A stretch of DNA of 64,000 bases from Paenibacillus eucommiae (GCF_017874215.1 NZ_JAGGLB010000021.1:1-64000); one strand, 5' to 3'. Positions 8,511 through 18,713 are shown, counted from the stretch's first letter. The notes: generated by a model from the sequence alone, not told the origin. Made by a program: numbers and translations.

Positions 8511-9305
8511 TTATTTACTATCAATCAATTGGGCGCGATACTGCTTTGGTGAAGAGCCGTATCTTTGCTTGAATACTCGATGGAAATAAGGGTAACTGCC
8601 TAATCCACAGCTTTCTGCAATGTGTTCTAATGTAAAGGAACTATATTGCATCCGTTCAACCGCCATCGCTAAACGCACCTTTACTAAGTATTGAATCATA
8701 GTTTCATTATAAGAATCCTTAAATATATGAGCTGCTCTAGATATACTCAATTGCACATGCCTCGCGACATCCTCCACCTTAATGATATGTGTGGCATGTT
8801 CCTCGATGTATCGTTTCATCCGAGAAGCAGTAAAGATGTGATTATGCGAAGAATGGTTTTCACTCATTGCCCGATCGAGTGATAAGCAGAGTGAACGCAG
8901 CAGATAGTCGCTTAGCTCTGAATTTTTTTCACCTACACGACGGTTTTCCAAGATAAGCTGGCGCCATAACGAGCGTATACCATCGTTGGGATCGATACGT
9001 GTGCGCTGTGCTTTGACAGACCTTGCCCACCATTCGTTAATCCACTCACCTTGACAGTATAAATAATAATCACCACTAACAACTGTTGCGTTTTCATCCC
9101 CGGTAATTTGCAGTTCATATGGACTTCCAGGTTCATATAAGAGCAGATCACCTGACTCTATGCGCGTCATCTTGCCATCAACCAATGCATAACAAAAGCC
9201 TTCTGTTTGCATTCGAAATAAATAAGAGAAGAAACCTTGGCGCTTGATTGTCGAGAGAGGAGAGGAATGATATGAATAATTACAGCTTAAAATTTCTGTT
9301 TGCAT
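8511..9305 (-). CDS. AraC-family transcriptional regulator
   Basis: A 264-residue regulator with an N-terminal cupin-like sensing domain (about 1-150) and a C-terminal double helix-turn-helix (about 160-258). The second HTH has the canonical end 'YPYFHRVFKQRYGSSPKQYRAQ'. The first HTH is 'IKVEDVARHVQLSISRAAHIFKDSYNETMIQYL'. The start has a GGAGG site. It is transcribed away from the 2286-residue surface protein, with 251 bp between the two starts, which makes it a candidate regulator of that gene in response to a sugar or oligosaccharide. Confidence 0.9.
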   Translation of the reverse strand: MQTEILSCNYSYHSSPLSTIKRQGFFSYLFRMQTEGFCYALVDGKMTRIESGDLLLYEPGSPYELQITGDENATVVSGDYYLYCQGEWINEWWARSVKAQRTRIDPNDGIRSLWRQLILENRRVGEKNSELSDYLLRSLCLSLDRAMSENHSSHNHIFTASRMKRYIEEHATHIIKVEDVARHVQLSISRAAHIFKDSYNETMIQYLVKVRLAMAVERMQYSSFTLEHIAESCGLGSYPYFHRVFKQRYGSSPKQYRAQLIDSK

Positions 9306-9556
9306 ATGGTGTTGTCCTCCAAATGATAGCAGAATTGATTAGGACTTCATTGTATCGCATATGGTCATATTAGGCTATGGTTTGTACAATAAGATGGAAT
9401 AAGTGATAAAGACTCAATATGTGTAATACATAAGGAATTACAGGGGGGAAATGGAAGGGAGATTATAACTATAGCCACTTCGTATCATCACTTAGAGTTA
9501 ACTTTAATCAGCAATAGCGGAGACATTGAATACAAATATTACTTTGGAGGTGCAAT

Positions 9557-12500
9557 GTGAAAACAAAAAAATATAGTCAAAAGTGTATGGCTGTTCTGGT
9601 GGCTTTTTGCTTACTCTTTACATCTTTTCAGCATGTATTAGCGGCGAACAATACCCAAATAGATGCTTCGGTTAATGCTTCAGGTGATACTGCTGCACTA
9701 AATGCAGCCCCAATAAACCTTTCTGATGTTAACGGGCACTGGGCTGGGGAGCAGGTGCAGGAGTGGTTGGATTTGGGTCGAATACAAGGCTATCCGGACG
9801 GTATGTTTAAACCGGATAATCCGATAACAAGAGGCGAATTTATTGCTTTGGTTAACCGTTCCTTTGCTTTTCAGGATAAATCGTCTATCAGTTTTACAGA
9901 TCTAAAAGCTGCGGATTGGGAATATGAAGAAATCGCTAAAGCGGTGAAAGCCGGTTATGTAGAAGGCTATCCGGACGGTACGATAGGCTCGAAGCGCCAA
10001 ATTAGCAGGCTCGAAGCATCAGTCATGATCGTCCGATTGTTGAAGTTGAATGGTCAGGCTGACAACAACTTGGCTGCTACCTTCAGTGATTTCAAACAAA
10101 TGGCTAAGTGGGGTCAAGCTGCCGTGGGCATAGCCGCTGCTGAGCAAATCATGAGTGGATACGAAGATGGCAGCTTTAGGCCAACGGCACCTATTACACG
10201 TGCTGAAACTGTTGTATCACTCAATCGTGCATTAACTCCGAGGACATATGAGAAAGCAGGCGTTTATGGACCGACTGCGGAGAAGGAAATTGTAAGTAGA
10301 GATGTTGTGGTTAACACGGCGGGTGTTACTTTGCGGAACATGACTATAACCGGCAATTTGCTGCTTGCAGAGGGTATTAGCGAAGGTGACGTTACATTAA
10401 ATAATGTGACGGTCCAGGGAATAACGACAGTGAATGGCGGAGGCAAGAACAGCGTCCATTTCCGTGACTCTACACTCGAGACCGTAATCGTAGATAAGCG
10501 CAGTGGAACTGTCCGTGTAATTGTGGAGGGTTCAACAATCATTGCAACAATTACTGTTAAATCTTCAACAATGCTTGAAACAGCGGATTTGACGGGTCAA
10601 GGGTTTAGAGAAGTATCTCTTAGTGATGCGTTGCCTGTTGATGCTCAGGTGACTTTGAAAGGCAGCTTTGAAACCGTGAATGTACTGGCGAAAGGGTTGA
10701 AGCTAGAAATCCCGCAGGGGTCGGTTAAGTTGCTGCATGTATTCGAAAAGGCGACCAACGTAAACCTTGATACAGGGAATGATGCAGTCATTGTGCTACT
10801 TATTCTTGATGCTGTTATCAAAGTGTTCGGTCAGGGAACGATTGAAAGCGTGACCATAGGGGAAAAAGCAAAGGCATCAACGTTTGAGAAGCAGCCGCTT
10901 AAGAAAGATGGAGCGGGAGTATCGTCGAGCAATGGAGGCGGAGGTAACTCTGGTAGCAGTACGCCAACAGCAACGCCGGCAGCAACGCCGACAGCGACAC
11001 CTACGGTAACGCCGACTCCGACGGATCCGGGTCTGAGGATTGTGGAGAATGGACTAAGTCAGGCGGTAATTGTCATCGATCCCAATGCAACCGCTAAGGT
11101 TACATCTGCAGCGGCTACATTAGCTGAGTATGTTTTTAAATCTACAAGTGCAACGCTTCCAGTTTTGACTATGTCGGAACTTACCGCATCAGGCAGTCAG
11201 TATGATGGTGATGTGCGCATCTATGTCGGGTCTAGCGATCCAGGGAGCCAAGTAACAGTCACAGCAGCACTTCAAGACATGAAGGATGACGGTTTTGTGA
11301 TTATGCCACACGAGAATACAATTTCAATTATTGGGCCTACCGATTGGGGGACGACATTTGGTGTCAACGAGTTCCTTGAACATTATGTTGGTGTGCGTTG
11401 GTTGTTGCCGGGGCCCGATGGTTATGATGTACCGCTGCATAGCACAATTGACGTTTCTCAAGAAATAATCCGTGATGAGCCCAAAGGAATATCCCGTTCT
11501 TTCTTTTACCTTACCACCCCAGAAAATGCCGAATGGGGACTACGCAATGGAATACATGATAATATCCAATTCCATCATAATATGGCGACTTTATTTGATC
11601 CTGAAGACTTAGATTTAAAACAGCATCCGGAATATTATGTAGATAATGAAATTCCGACACATTGGTATGATTGGCAGCCATGTTACAACGACACAACTGC
11701 TGCAGTTGCAAGTCAACGGATTAAAGCGTTTTTCGCTGCGAATCCAGATGCAACTTCGTATTCTCTAGGGATTAATGATAGTGAAAGATATTGCGCAGCT
11801 GACAAAGCACTTGCTGGTGGCAAACTGAATTCAAGTGGGTTTCTGGATATGTCAGATGTTTATTATCCATGGGTTAACAAAGTTGTAGAGGCTGTTTTGG
11901 CCGACGAACGTTATGAGGACAAATATTTTGGATTGTTAGCATACTGGCATATGTATGAACCTCCGACGAATGTGCAATTAAATTCTCATGTAATTCCGTA
12001 TATTACGGATGATCGCATGTCTTGGGGGGATCCAGCCCTTGCTGGAAAAGGAAAACAACTTGTAGAAGCGTGGGGGGATGCTGCATCGAATATAGGATGG
12101 TATGAATATTTATACGGATCCCCATATAACGTGCCTCGCGTATATATGAACAGGATGGCAGAAAATTACAAGTATGCACAGGATAATGGCGTTATTGCTC
12201 ACGTGGCAGAGATTTATCCAAACTTTGCTGAAGGACCTAAGCCGTGGATTTCGGTCAAGCTACAGTGGGACGCAGATCAGGACGTCAATGTCTTGCTGAA
12301 CGAGTGGTATACGAGTGCAGTCGGTCCAGATGCTGCTGCCGATCTGAAAGCATATTACGATTTATGGGAAAATTTCTGGAATATACGTATATTCGAATCC
12401 GCTTGGTACAAAAGATGGAAGGAATCAGATCCGCGCTCTAATTTTATGAGATTCGATCAACCCGATTATTTAGAAGCTGTAACGAAGGAAGACATAACGG

Positions 12501-15500
12501 AAAGCCGTCGACTATTGGAGCAGGTAGTTATCAAAGCGCAAACAAGCAAGCAGAAGATACGTGCTGAGAAACTCCTTCGAGGCTTTGAATTTTATGAAGC
12601 TTCAGCACTCAGTTTTCCAAAGACTACTCCAGTGGATGCACCAAAGAATAATCCTGAAGCGCTTGTCATGTTAAACGACATCAAAAAAAGCTATGAGATG
12701 GTGAAGAAACGATTTATTTTACCAACAGCATTTGCGGGGGATCCTATTCTAAACTTACCATCAGCACCTCCGAAAGCGGGAGGGACTTGGGATGGTGTGC
12801 AGAACGTTCTTATTACGGCACTGCAAAGCTATATAGCTACTCATCCAGAGGATGTTGTTATTAGTGAAGGATTAAACCTGTTTTTGGATTCGCTTAACAA
12901 ATCTAATTTTTCAGCAAATGCTGTAAAGACCACTGCAAGTAAAGATCGTATATTGCAATCGCTTGATTTCAGTAAGGGACCTTGGGTGGATGCGGAACCG
13001 GTCAGTGATTTTATGGTCATGGGCACTAAGATTGATATACCAAACAAGACGAACTTATACCTGTTGTGGGATGACGTGAATCTCTATGTTGGCTACGAAA
13101 ATTTTGACAGTAATATGAGCGGAATGACGGTGAGTACTTCTGCGCCAAACTATTGGTGGAACAGTGGTGCGGATGATTCTGTTGAAACCTATTTTACAGC
13201 TAATCCGGATGTAAGCTTTAAGGGATTCTTCTCCAATCCCAAGGATGTCAAATTTAGCTACCAAAAAATTGGACTTGGGGAACCTTCACCAAACCCAGGC
13301 GAAGTATGGGAGACAAATTCGATAATTAAAAGCGATCGCTGGAATACGGTTCAGGTGATTCCATTTGCTAACATCGGCGTCGATCCGAATGCAGCAACTG
13401 AATTGAAAGGGTTCTTCCTTCGGAATTATCATGCTCAAACTTGGTTTTTGGGTTGGGGGGGAGGCTATCCCTGGAAACCAGAGTACTTTAAACCTATTCA
13501 TCTTGTAGAATCCAATAATTTAGTGTTAGACTCGTCATTTGAAACGGGAGAGGAGAATGATTTGAGTTTGTCCTCGAATTGGTGGTACTGGGGGGATGAA
13601 AATGCTGCTGAACCCGGTAAACGAACAATGGAAATCAAGCGCTCGGGCAACTATAGCTTTGATGTAGGAAGCCCTACACATGCTGGCTTGGTCCAGAACG
13701 TTCCAGTCACTGGTGGCAAGCACAAATTCATCATGTACTATAATGTACCGCAAGGCTCGGAAACGACAGGCTCCATCCAAGTGGTCGGTACAGTGAATAA
13801 CGCAGTAGGAGGACCACCTCTGACTACTATTGTTTCAGACGCAACGCCAGTTTCCACATCAGGAAATGGTCAGTGGGTCAAATATGAATTTGAATTCGAA
13901 ATTCAACCCGACTATGATGGCGTACAACCCCACAACTTGAATTTAACGGTTGTCCTTCGTGACTTCCAACTGGGCAAGAAACTGTATGTCGATGATATCG
14001 CTATTTATAAGCTGCCAGATTATTCGGTTGAAGCGCAGTTAGATGCAGTTAACGTTCAATTTAATGATACATTTTTGCAAGCACCAGACATTGCTAAGTT
14101 CACTGTCGAGCGGCAAATCAATGACCAGGCAGTAATGACAGTAACGCCAAGCGCAATTGTGTGGGATTCAGCAACGCACAAGGCAACATTAACGGTGCCG
14201 GTAATTCCGACTTCCTCGGAAAAACAAAGCGTGTGGTATTTTTTATCTTATGATAACGGGACCGTTGTTGAATCTTTACCTTTTGTAATTGCGGCTGAGG
14301 GGGGTCTAACGAATTTAGTGAAAAATTCATCATTTGAATCAGGGGATAACCTGGATTTGAGTGTAACGCCGAATTGGTGGTACTGGGGAGATGAAAATGC
14401 TGCTGAACCTGGTACGCGAACAACGGAAATCAAACGCTCGGGACACTATAGCTTTGATGCAGGAAGTCCTACACATGCTGGCTTGGTCCAGAACATTCCA
14501 GTCATAAGTGGAAAGCACAAATTCATCATGTACTATAATGTACCGCAAGGTTCGGGAACGACAGGCTCCATTCAAGTGGTTGGTACAGTGAATAATGAAG
14601 TAGGAGGACCAGCTCTCGCTACTTTCGTTTCTGAGGCAACGCAAGTTTCTACTTCAGGAAATGGCCAGTGGATCAAATATGAATATGAATTCGAAATTCA
14701 ACCCGACTATAGTGGTGTGCAACCTCACAACTTGAATGTAACGGTCGTCCTTCGTGACTTCCAATTGGGCAGGAAACTGTATATTGATGATATTACTGTA
14801 TACAAATTATCAGATCCAGATTACTCGGTGCAAGCAAAAAACGGTATGATTGATGTATTATTCAATGATACGTTCCAACAGGCACCAGACATTACTAAAT
14901 TCAAAGTTCAGAAGCAAGTCAATGGGCAGGCAGCGGTGTCGGTAACGCCAAGCGCAATTGTGTGGGATTCAGCAACGCACAAGGCAACATTAACGGTTCC
15001 GGTAATTCCGGAATCCTCGGAAGAACAAAGCGTGGTGTACCTTGTATCTTACGATAGTGGAGTTATTTCTGCATCTTTACCTTTTGTTATTTCAGCTACA
15101 GTCGAGGGCGGTTTCACGAATTTGATCGTAAACGCATCGTTTGAATCCGGGAATGCAGCGGATTTGAGTGTAACACCGAATTGGTGGTATTGGGGGGATG
15201 AAGAAATTGCTGAACCCGGTAAACGGACAACGGAGATCAAGCATACAGGTGATTATAGCTTTGATGTAGGAAGCCCTACACATGCTGGCTTGGTCCAGGA
15301 CGTTCCAGTAACCAGTGGAAAGCACAAATTCATTATGTACTATAATGTACCGCAAGGCTCGGGAACAACAGGCTCCATTCAAGTGGTTGGTACAGTGAAT
15401 AATGAAATAGGAGGACCAGCTCTCGCTACTTTCGTTTCTGAGGCAACGCAAGTTTCCACTTCAGGAAATGGTCAGTGGGTCAAGTATGAATATGAATTCG

Positions 15501-16417
15501 AAATTCAACCCGACTATAGTGGTGTGCAGCCCCACAACTTGAATGTAACGGTCGTCCTTCGTGACTTCCAACTGGGCAAGAAGCTGTATATCGATGATAT
15601 CGCGATCTACAAGCTGCCAGAATATTCAGTGCAAGCACAGACGGGGACAATAAATGTTTTGTTTGATGACACTTTATTGCAGACACCAGACATGTCCAAA
15701 TTCACAGTTCAGCTGCAAATTAATAGTCATGCAGCGGTATCGGTATCTCCAACCGCAATAGTATGGGATTCAGCAACGCATAAGGCAACCTTAACGGTTC
15801 CGGTAATTCCGGGATCTTCGGAAGAACAAAGCGTGGTGTACCTTGTATCGTATGATGCTGGTGCCGTTAGGGAATCTGTACCTTTTGTTATTGCAATCGA
15901 AGACGGTATGACGAATTTGATTGTAAACTCCTCATTTGAATCTGGGGATGCCGTGGATTTGAGTATTACGCCGAATTGGTGGTATTGGGGAGCTAATCCA
16001 GCTGATCCTGGTAAACGAACAACTGAAATCAAACGTTCAGGCAGCTATAGCTTTGAAGTAGGAAGTCCTTCACAGGCTGGTCTGGTCCAGAACGTTCCAG
16101 TTACGAGTGGCAAATACAAATTTATAATGCACTATTATGTACCACAAGGTTCAGTTACGCTAGGTTCGTTTCGATTGGATGGTACAGTAAGTAATGAAGT
16201 AGGAGGGACACCTCTCGCTAATATTTTTACTGACAAAACACCAGTTTCCACTTCGGAAAACGGTCAGTGGGTCAAGTATGAATCAGAATTCGAAATTCAA
16301 CCCGACTATCTCGGCGTACAGCCCCATAATTATAATTTAACGGTTGTTCTTTATGACTTCCAATCGGGTGAGAAGCTGTATATAGATGATATCGCGATCT
16401 ACAAGTTGGTAAATTAA
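9557..16417 (+). CDS. SLH-anchored DUF4838 surface protein with four C-terminal carbohydrate-binding-like modules
   Basis: A 2286-residue exported protein starting at GTG behind GGAGGTGC. In order: signal peptide (1-29); three SLH domains (about 52-105, 112-170, 176-230), with 'GYPDGMFKPDNPITRGEF' and two related copies, for attachment to cell-wall polymers; a beta-helix-like segment (235-450); a Gly/Ser then Thr-Pro linker (459-493); a GH20-type accessory domain (about 495-640); a DUF4838 domain (about 690-1000), found in putative glycoside hydrolases; a CBM9/DOMON-like domain (about 1130-1318); then four A modules with three interleaved B modules (1322-2286). A cell-bound polysaccharide-degrading role is inferred. 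It is divergent from an AraC regulator. Confidence 0.85.
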   Translation: MKTKKYSQKCMAVLVAFCLLFTSFQHVLAANNTQIDASVNASGDTAALNAAPINLSDVNGHWAGEQVQEWLDLGRIQGYPDGMFKPDNPITRGEFIALVNRSFAFQDKSSISFTDLKAADWEYEEIAKAVKAGYVEGYPDGTIGSKRQISRLEASVMIVRLLKLNGQADNNLAATFSDFKQMAKWGQAAVGIAAAEQIMSGYEDGSFRPTAPITRAETVVSLNRALTPRTYEKAGVYGPTAEKEIVSRDVVVNTAGVTLRNMTITGNLLLAEGISEGDVTLNNVTVQGITTVNGGGKNSVHFRDSTLETVIVDKRSGTVRVIVEGSTIIATITVKSSTMLETADLTGQGFREVSLSDALPVDAQVTLKGSFETVNVLAKGLKLEIPQGSVKLLHVFEKATNVNLDTGNDAVIVLLILDAVIKVFGQGTIESVTIGEKAKASTFEKQPLKKDGAGVSSSNGGGGNSGSSTPTATPAATPTATPTVTPTPTDPGLRIVENGLSQAVIVIDPNATAKVTSAAATLAEYVFKSTSATLPVLTMSELTASGSQYDGDVRIYVGSSDPGSQVTVTAALQDMKDDGFVIMPHENTISIIGPTDWGTTFGVNEFLEHYVGVRWLLPGPDGYDVPLHSTIDVSQEIIRDEPKGISRSFFYLTTPENAEWGLRNGIHDNIQFHHNMATLFDPEDLDLKQHPEYYVDNEIPTHWYDWQPCYNDTTAAVASQRIKAFFAANPDATSYSLGINDSERYCAADKALAGGKLNSSGFLDMSDVYYPWVNKVVEAVLADERYEDKYFGLLAYWHMYEPPTNVQLNSHVIPYITDDRMSWGDPALAGKGKQLVEAWGDAASNIGWYEYLYGSPYNVPRVYMNRMAENYKYAQDNGVIAHVAEIYPNFAEGPKPWISVKLQWDADQDVNVLLNEWYTSAVGPDAAADLKAYYDLWENFWNIRIFESAWYKRWKESDPRSNFMRFDQPDYLEAVTKEDITESRRLLEQVVIKAQTSKQKIRAEKLLRGFEFYEASALSFPKTTPVDAPKNNPEALVMLNDIKKSYEMVKKRFILPTAFAGDPILNLPSAPPKAGGTWDGVQNVLITALQSYIATHPEDVVISEGLNLFLDSLNKSNFSANAVKTTASKDRILQSLDFSKGPWVDAEPVSDFMVMGTKIDIPNKTNLYLLWDDVNLYVGYENFDSNMSGMTVSTSAPNYWWNSGADDSVETYFTANPDVSFKGFFSNPKDVKFSYQKIGLGEPSPNPGEVWETNSIIKSDRWNTVQVIPFANIGVDPNAATELKGFFLRNYHAQTWFLGWGGGYPWKPEYFKPIHLVESNNLVLDSSFETGEENDLSLSSNWWYWGDENAAEPGKRTMEIKRSGNYSFDVGSPTHAGLVQNVPVTGGKHKFIMYYNVPQGSETTGSIQVVGTVNNAVGGPPLTTIVSDATPVSTSGNGQWVKYEFEFEIQPDYDGVQPHNLNLTVVLRDFQLGKKLYVDDIAIYKLPDYSVEAQLDAVNVQFNDTFLQAPDIAKFTVERQINDQAVMTVTPSAIVWDSATHKATLTVPVIPTSSEKQSVWYFLSYDNGTVVESLPFVIAAEGGLTNLVKNSSFESGDNLDLSVTPNWWYWGDENAAEPGTRTTEIKRSGHYSFDAGSPTHAGLVQNIPVISGKHKFIMYYNVPQGSGTTGSIQVVGTVNNEVGGPALATFVSEATQVSTSGNGQWIKYEYEFEIQPDYSGVQPHNLNVTVVLRDFQLGRKLYIDDITVYKLSDPDYSVQAKNGMIDVLFNDTFQQAPDITKFKVQKQVNGQAAVSVTPSAIVWDSATHKATLTVPVIPESSEEQSVVYLVSYDSGVISASLPFVISATVEGGFTNLIVNASFESGNAADLSVTPNWWYWGDEEIAEPGKRTTEIKHTGDYSFDVGSPTHAGLVQDVPVTSGKHKFIMYYNVPQGSGTTGSIQVVGTVNNEIGGPALATFVSEATQVSTSGNGQWVKYEYEFEIQPDYSGVQPHNLNVTVVLRDFQLGKKLYIDDIAIYKLPEYSVQAQTGTINVLFDDTLLQTPDMSKFTVQLQINSHAAVSVSPTAIVWDSATHKATLTVPVIPGSSEEQSVVYLVSYDAGAVRESVPFVIAIEDGMTNLIVNSSFESGDAVDLSITPNWWYWGANPADPGKRTTEIKRSGSYSFEVGSPSQAGLVQNVPVTSGKYKFIMHYYVPQGSVTLGSFRLDGTVSNEVGGTPLANIFTDKTPVSTSENGQWVKYESEFEIQPDYLGVQPHNYNLTVVLYDFQSGEKLYIDDIAIYKLVN
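13520..16415 (+). repeat. Tandem repeats inside the DUF4838 protein gene (unit about 800 bp)
   Basis: Four A modules of about 165 residues (starting near 13520, 14305, 15110 and 15905) alternate with three B modules of about 93 residues. The A modules share NWWYWG, HAGLVQ and 'NVPQGS', and the B modules share AIVWDSATHKATLTVPVIP. Copies 1-3 keep long identical DNA stretches, so they are recently duplicated or homogenised. Copy 4 has a two-residue deletion after NWWYWG and more substitutions. Assemblies may collapse this region. Confidence 0.85.
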
Positions 16418-16423
16418 CAGGCA

Positions 16424-16446
16424 GGCGGACGTCCGCCATCTTTGTT
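16424..16446 (+). terminator. Possible terminator after the DUF4838 gene
   Basis: A perfect 14-bp palindrome GGCGGACGTCCGCC begins seven bases after the stop codon and is followed by the T-rich ATCTTTGTT. The loop is short and the U-tract imperfect, so termination strength is uncertain. Confidence 0.5.
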
Positions 16447-16850
16447 AAATCCGAGTGTGTTATAGTAGTGGTTGGGTAACAGCTCTAGCTGTAAATCCAT
16501 GAAAATCACCAAGCGTAATATGGGTAAGCAAGCAGCGATTATGGCATTCAATTTACATGCAGGCGATTTAAGGAGAGCTGTTTCATGGCAGTTTACAAAT
16601 CATTTAAAGATGAATAAATTGTAGACTTATAAATATCAGTTTGTTATTATATGGAATAGCATTCTTTTCAAAATACTAGATTTTCTAAATATCATAAAAG
16701 CGTGAAGCCCGTCGGCTCAACGCTTTTTTTGCATACTGCCCAGTAGCAAGCATGCAGATTTACATGTTTAACCACTGAAGTTGGGGACAGCATGATAGAT
16801 TTTTCCTGTCAGTGGCATCGGATATGTAGAGGGTTGGGAGGTCATAGAAC
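16447..16850 (+). other. Gap with a terminator and no convincing gene
   Basis: A 41-codon frame starting near 16499 (MKITKRNMGKQAAIMAF...) has no good ribosome site, while an AAGGAG at 16571-16576 precedes a 10-codon frame (MAVYKSFKDE). Neither matches anything I know. AACAGCTCT and AGAGCTGTT form a long-range inverted repeat across the frame. A clear hairpin terminator lies at 16697-16730 (annotated separately). Confidence 0.4.
16697..16730 (+). terminator. Rho-independent terminator
   Basis: AAAGCGTGAAGCC pairs imperfectly with GGCTCAACGCTTT and is followed by a run of T. It ends any transcript coming from the preceding gap or from the DUF4838 gene and isolates the sigma-factor gene. Confidence 0.75.
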
Positions 16851-17633
16851 TTGGGCAAAATCAGCAGGGAAACGAACAGTCTGGAGCTAATGCAGGGTTT
16901 CAAGGCTAATCCTGGCAAGGATGCGGAACGTGAACTTGTCGAACGTGCGCGCAGCGGGGACCAGGATGCCTTCAGTGAACTCGTCCGTAAGCATCGGGCG
17001 CAGGCATTCGGATGGGCCAATACGATTACGCGAGATACATATCTGGCTGAGGATGTTGTGCAGGATGCTCTCATTCGGGCTTTTCTTCATCTCGGTACTT
17101 TGATGGACACTGGCCGCTTTCTGCCTTGGCTGCAGCGGATCATTCGAAATCAAGCCTATATGAAGCTTCGCCGGGGCGGCCCTTATGGCAAAGAATGTCC
17201 ATTTACCAGCTTCGTTCCTTCGACTGCTAATGCGGCGGATAGCTCTGGAGGAGATAGCAATCCGATGGACTGGGGAGACATAGACCGAATTTTATTTCGG
17301 TTGTCCCGTTCAGCCGCTGAGGAGGCCCAGCGAAGCAGCGATCCTGTGAAAGGCCTACTCCGCCGTGAACTGATGGATAATCTCCAAGTACTGCTGGGCT
17401 GCCTTGGCAAGCGTGAGCGGCAAATCTTCGAAGCTCACTTCTTCGGTGAATTGTCGCCTGCTGAAATTGCCGCAATGTTCGAAACGACGACAGCGAATGT
17501 CTATAATCTTCTGTCCCGGTCCAGGAGCAAGGTACAGAAGGAACGCATACGTGTATCCATCCGCCTCTACGTACAGCGTCGGGCGGAGCTGGGACTGAAG
17601 CGGGTTAACATTTTGCCGGCTCCTCAGCTTTAA
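16851..17633 (+). CDS. ECF-type sigma-70 family RNA polymerase sigma factor
   Basis: A 260-residue sigma factor. Region 2 (about residues 30-105) includes SGDQDAFSELVRKHRAQAFG and LAEDVVQDALIRAFLHL. Region 4 (about 170-235) includes CLGKRERQIFEAHFFGELS and the recognition helix PAEIAAMFETTTANVYNLLS. The 60-residue linker between the regions is longer than in most ECF factors. The best start is TTG 16851 behind GGGAGG. No anti-sigma gene follows; instead a BtrH-like protein gene lies 49 bp downstream, an arrangement that suggests the two act together. The promoter specificity is unknown. Confidence 0.9.
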   Translation: MGKISRETNSLELMQGFKANPGKDAERELVERARSGDQDAFSELVRKHRAQAFGWANTITRDTYLAEDVVQDALIRAFLHLGTLMDTGRFLPWLQRIIRNQAYMKLRRGGPYGKECPFTSFVPSTANAADSSGGDSNPMDWGDIDRILFRLSRSAAEEAQRSSDPVKGLLRRELMDNLQVLLGCLGKRERQIFEAHFFGELSPAEIAAMFETTTANVYNLLSRSRSKVQKERIRVSIRLYVQRRAELGLKRVNILPAPQL

Positions 17634-17682
17634 CTGACAGACCTTCCCTCTAGCCATTCATTTATTTAGGAGGATGTTTACT

Positions 17683-18684
17683 ATGAGTGAAGCCAAAACA
17701 AAGGACTGGTCAAAAACATGGACTTCAGCCGCCGCTGCTATTCACGCAGCAACCACCTATACCGACAAAAGCCATTATTCGTTGGTTGATATAATGGGTA
17801 TCACCGGCCATGCTTTCCGGATCAACATCGATCCCGAACGTATTGACGTCGCTGGCCCAACCATGTTTCCCGGCGGCTATCTGATCAGGAGAAATTTGTG
17901 CAATCTCGGGTTCATTAGCAACTTGTCTGATGCTGAAAAGCCTTTTACTCCAGATATTGTGGAGAAGTACATGGCACTGATCCAACAAACCGTCGATCGT
18001 GGTATTCCAGCCATAACCTTTGACTTGTTCATTCCAGAGTTTGGGCTTATTTACGGATACGACGATGAGAAGCAGCTTTTTCATGCTAAAGATGTTTCTA
18101 AGGAAGGTACCATTTCGTATAACGCCTTCGTTGAGAACCGGAACATGCTATGGGTAACGACGATTCATGAGAGCCTTCCTCACTCAAAGTATGAGACGCT
18201 CCGTATGGCACTCGATATGATCGTCGATCATGCTAGAGGCAGAGAATGGCAGCACATCTTTGAGGGCAAGTACTTGATCGGTTTGGCAGGTTATGATGCA
18301 TGGATCGCGTGCATGGAGCTACGGGAAGCAGATCCCTTTGGTAATGCTTATAATACAGCTGTAATCAGTGATGCCCGTGAATTTGCCGTACAATTTTTGC
18401 GCGAGCTCGTAATCCGCTGGAATGGAACGAATGTCATAGAGCGAACAGTACGGAAGATAGCGGCGGAAGCGGCGGTCCATTATGAGAAGACTGCGGCTGC
18501 CTTGACCGAAATGCGGAGTCTGTTTCCTTTTCCTCAAGGCGGGCATCCGGGCGATCTGGATGTTGCAGAACGAGCAATCGACTTGCTGCGGAAGGCGAGG
18601 GAAGCTGAGACACTGGGGGTCGAAGAGCTGGAGCGCCTGCTTGACTTCATGAAAGCGTATTGGTCGGAGCAGTGGGTCCATTGA
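17683..18684 (+). CDS. BtrH-like/C39-like protein of unknown function, paired with the sigma factor
   Basis: A 333-residue cytosolic protein; ATG 17683 sits nine bases after AGGAGG, whereas the upstream ATG 17674 overlaps that site. Residues about 20-190 resemble the papain-like N-terminal domain of BtrH, which transfers an acyl chain in butirosin synthesis ('VDIMGITGHAFRINI', 'GIPAITFDLFIPEFGLIYGYDDE'). The catalytic residues cannot be assigned with confidence. The C-terminal 130 residues are helical. The gene follows a sigma factor, so it may be a sensor or effector of that regulator. The family link is from pattern memory only. Confidence 0.55.
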   Translation: MSEAKTKDWSKTWTSAAAAIHAATTYTDKSHYSLVDIMGITGHAFRINIDPERIDVAGPTMFPGGYLIRRNLCNLGFISNLSDAEKPFTPDIVEKYMALIQQTVDRGIPAITFDLFIPEFGLIYGYDDEKQLFHAKDVSKEGTISYNAFVENRNMLWVTTIHESLPHSKYETLRMALDMIVDHARGREWQHIFEGKYLIGLAGYDAWIACMELREADPFGNAYNTAVISDAREFAVQFLRELVIRWNGTNVIERTVRKIAAEAAVHYEKTAAALTEMRSLFPFPQGGHPGDLDVAERAIDLLRKAREAETLGVEELERLLDFMKAYWSEQWVH

Positions 18685-18713
18685 AAAGAATGTAGAACGA
18701 AAGGGAGTAAAAA

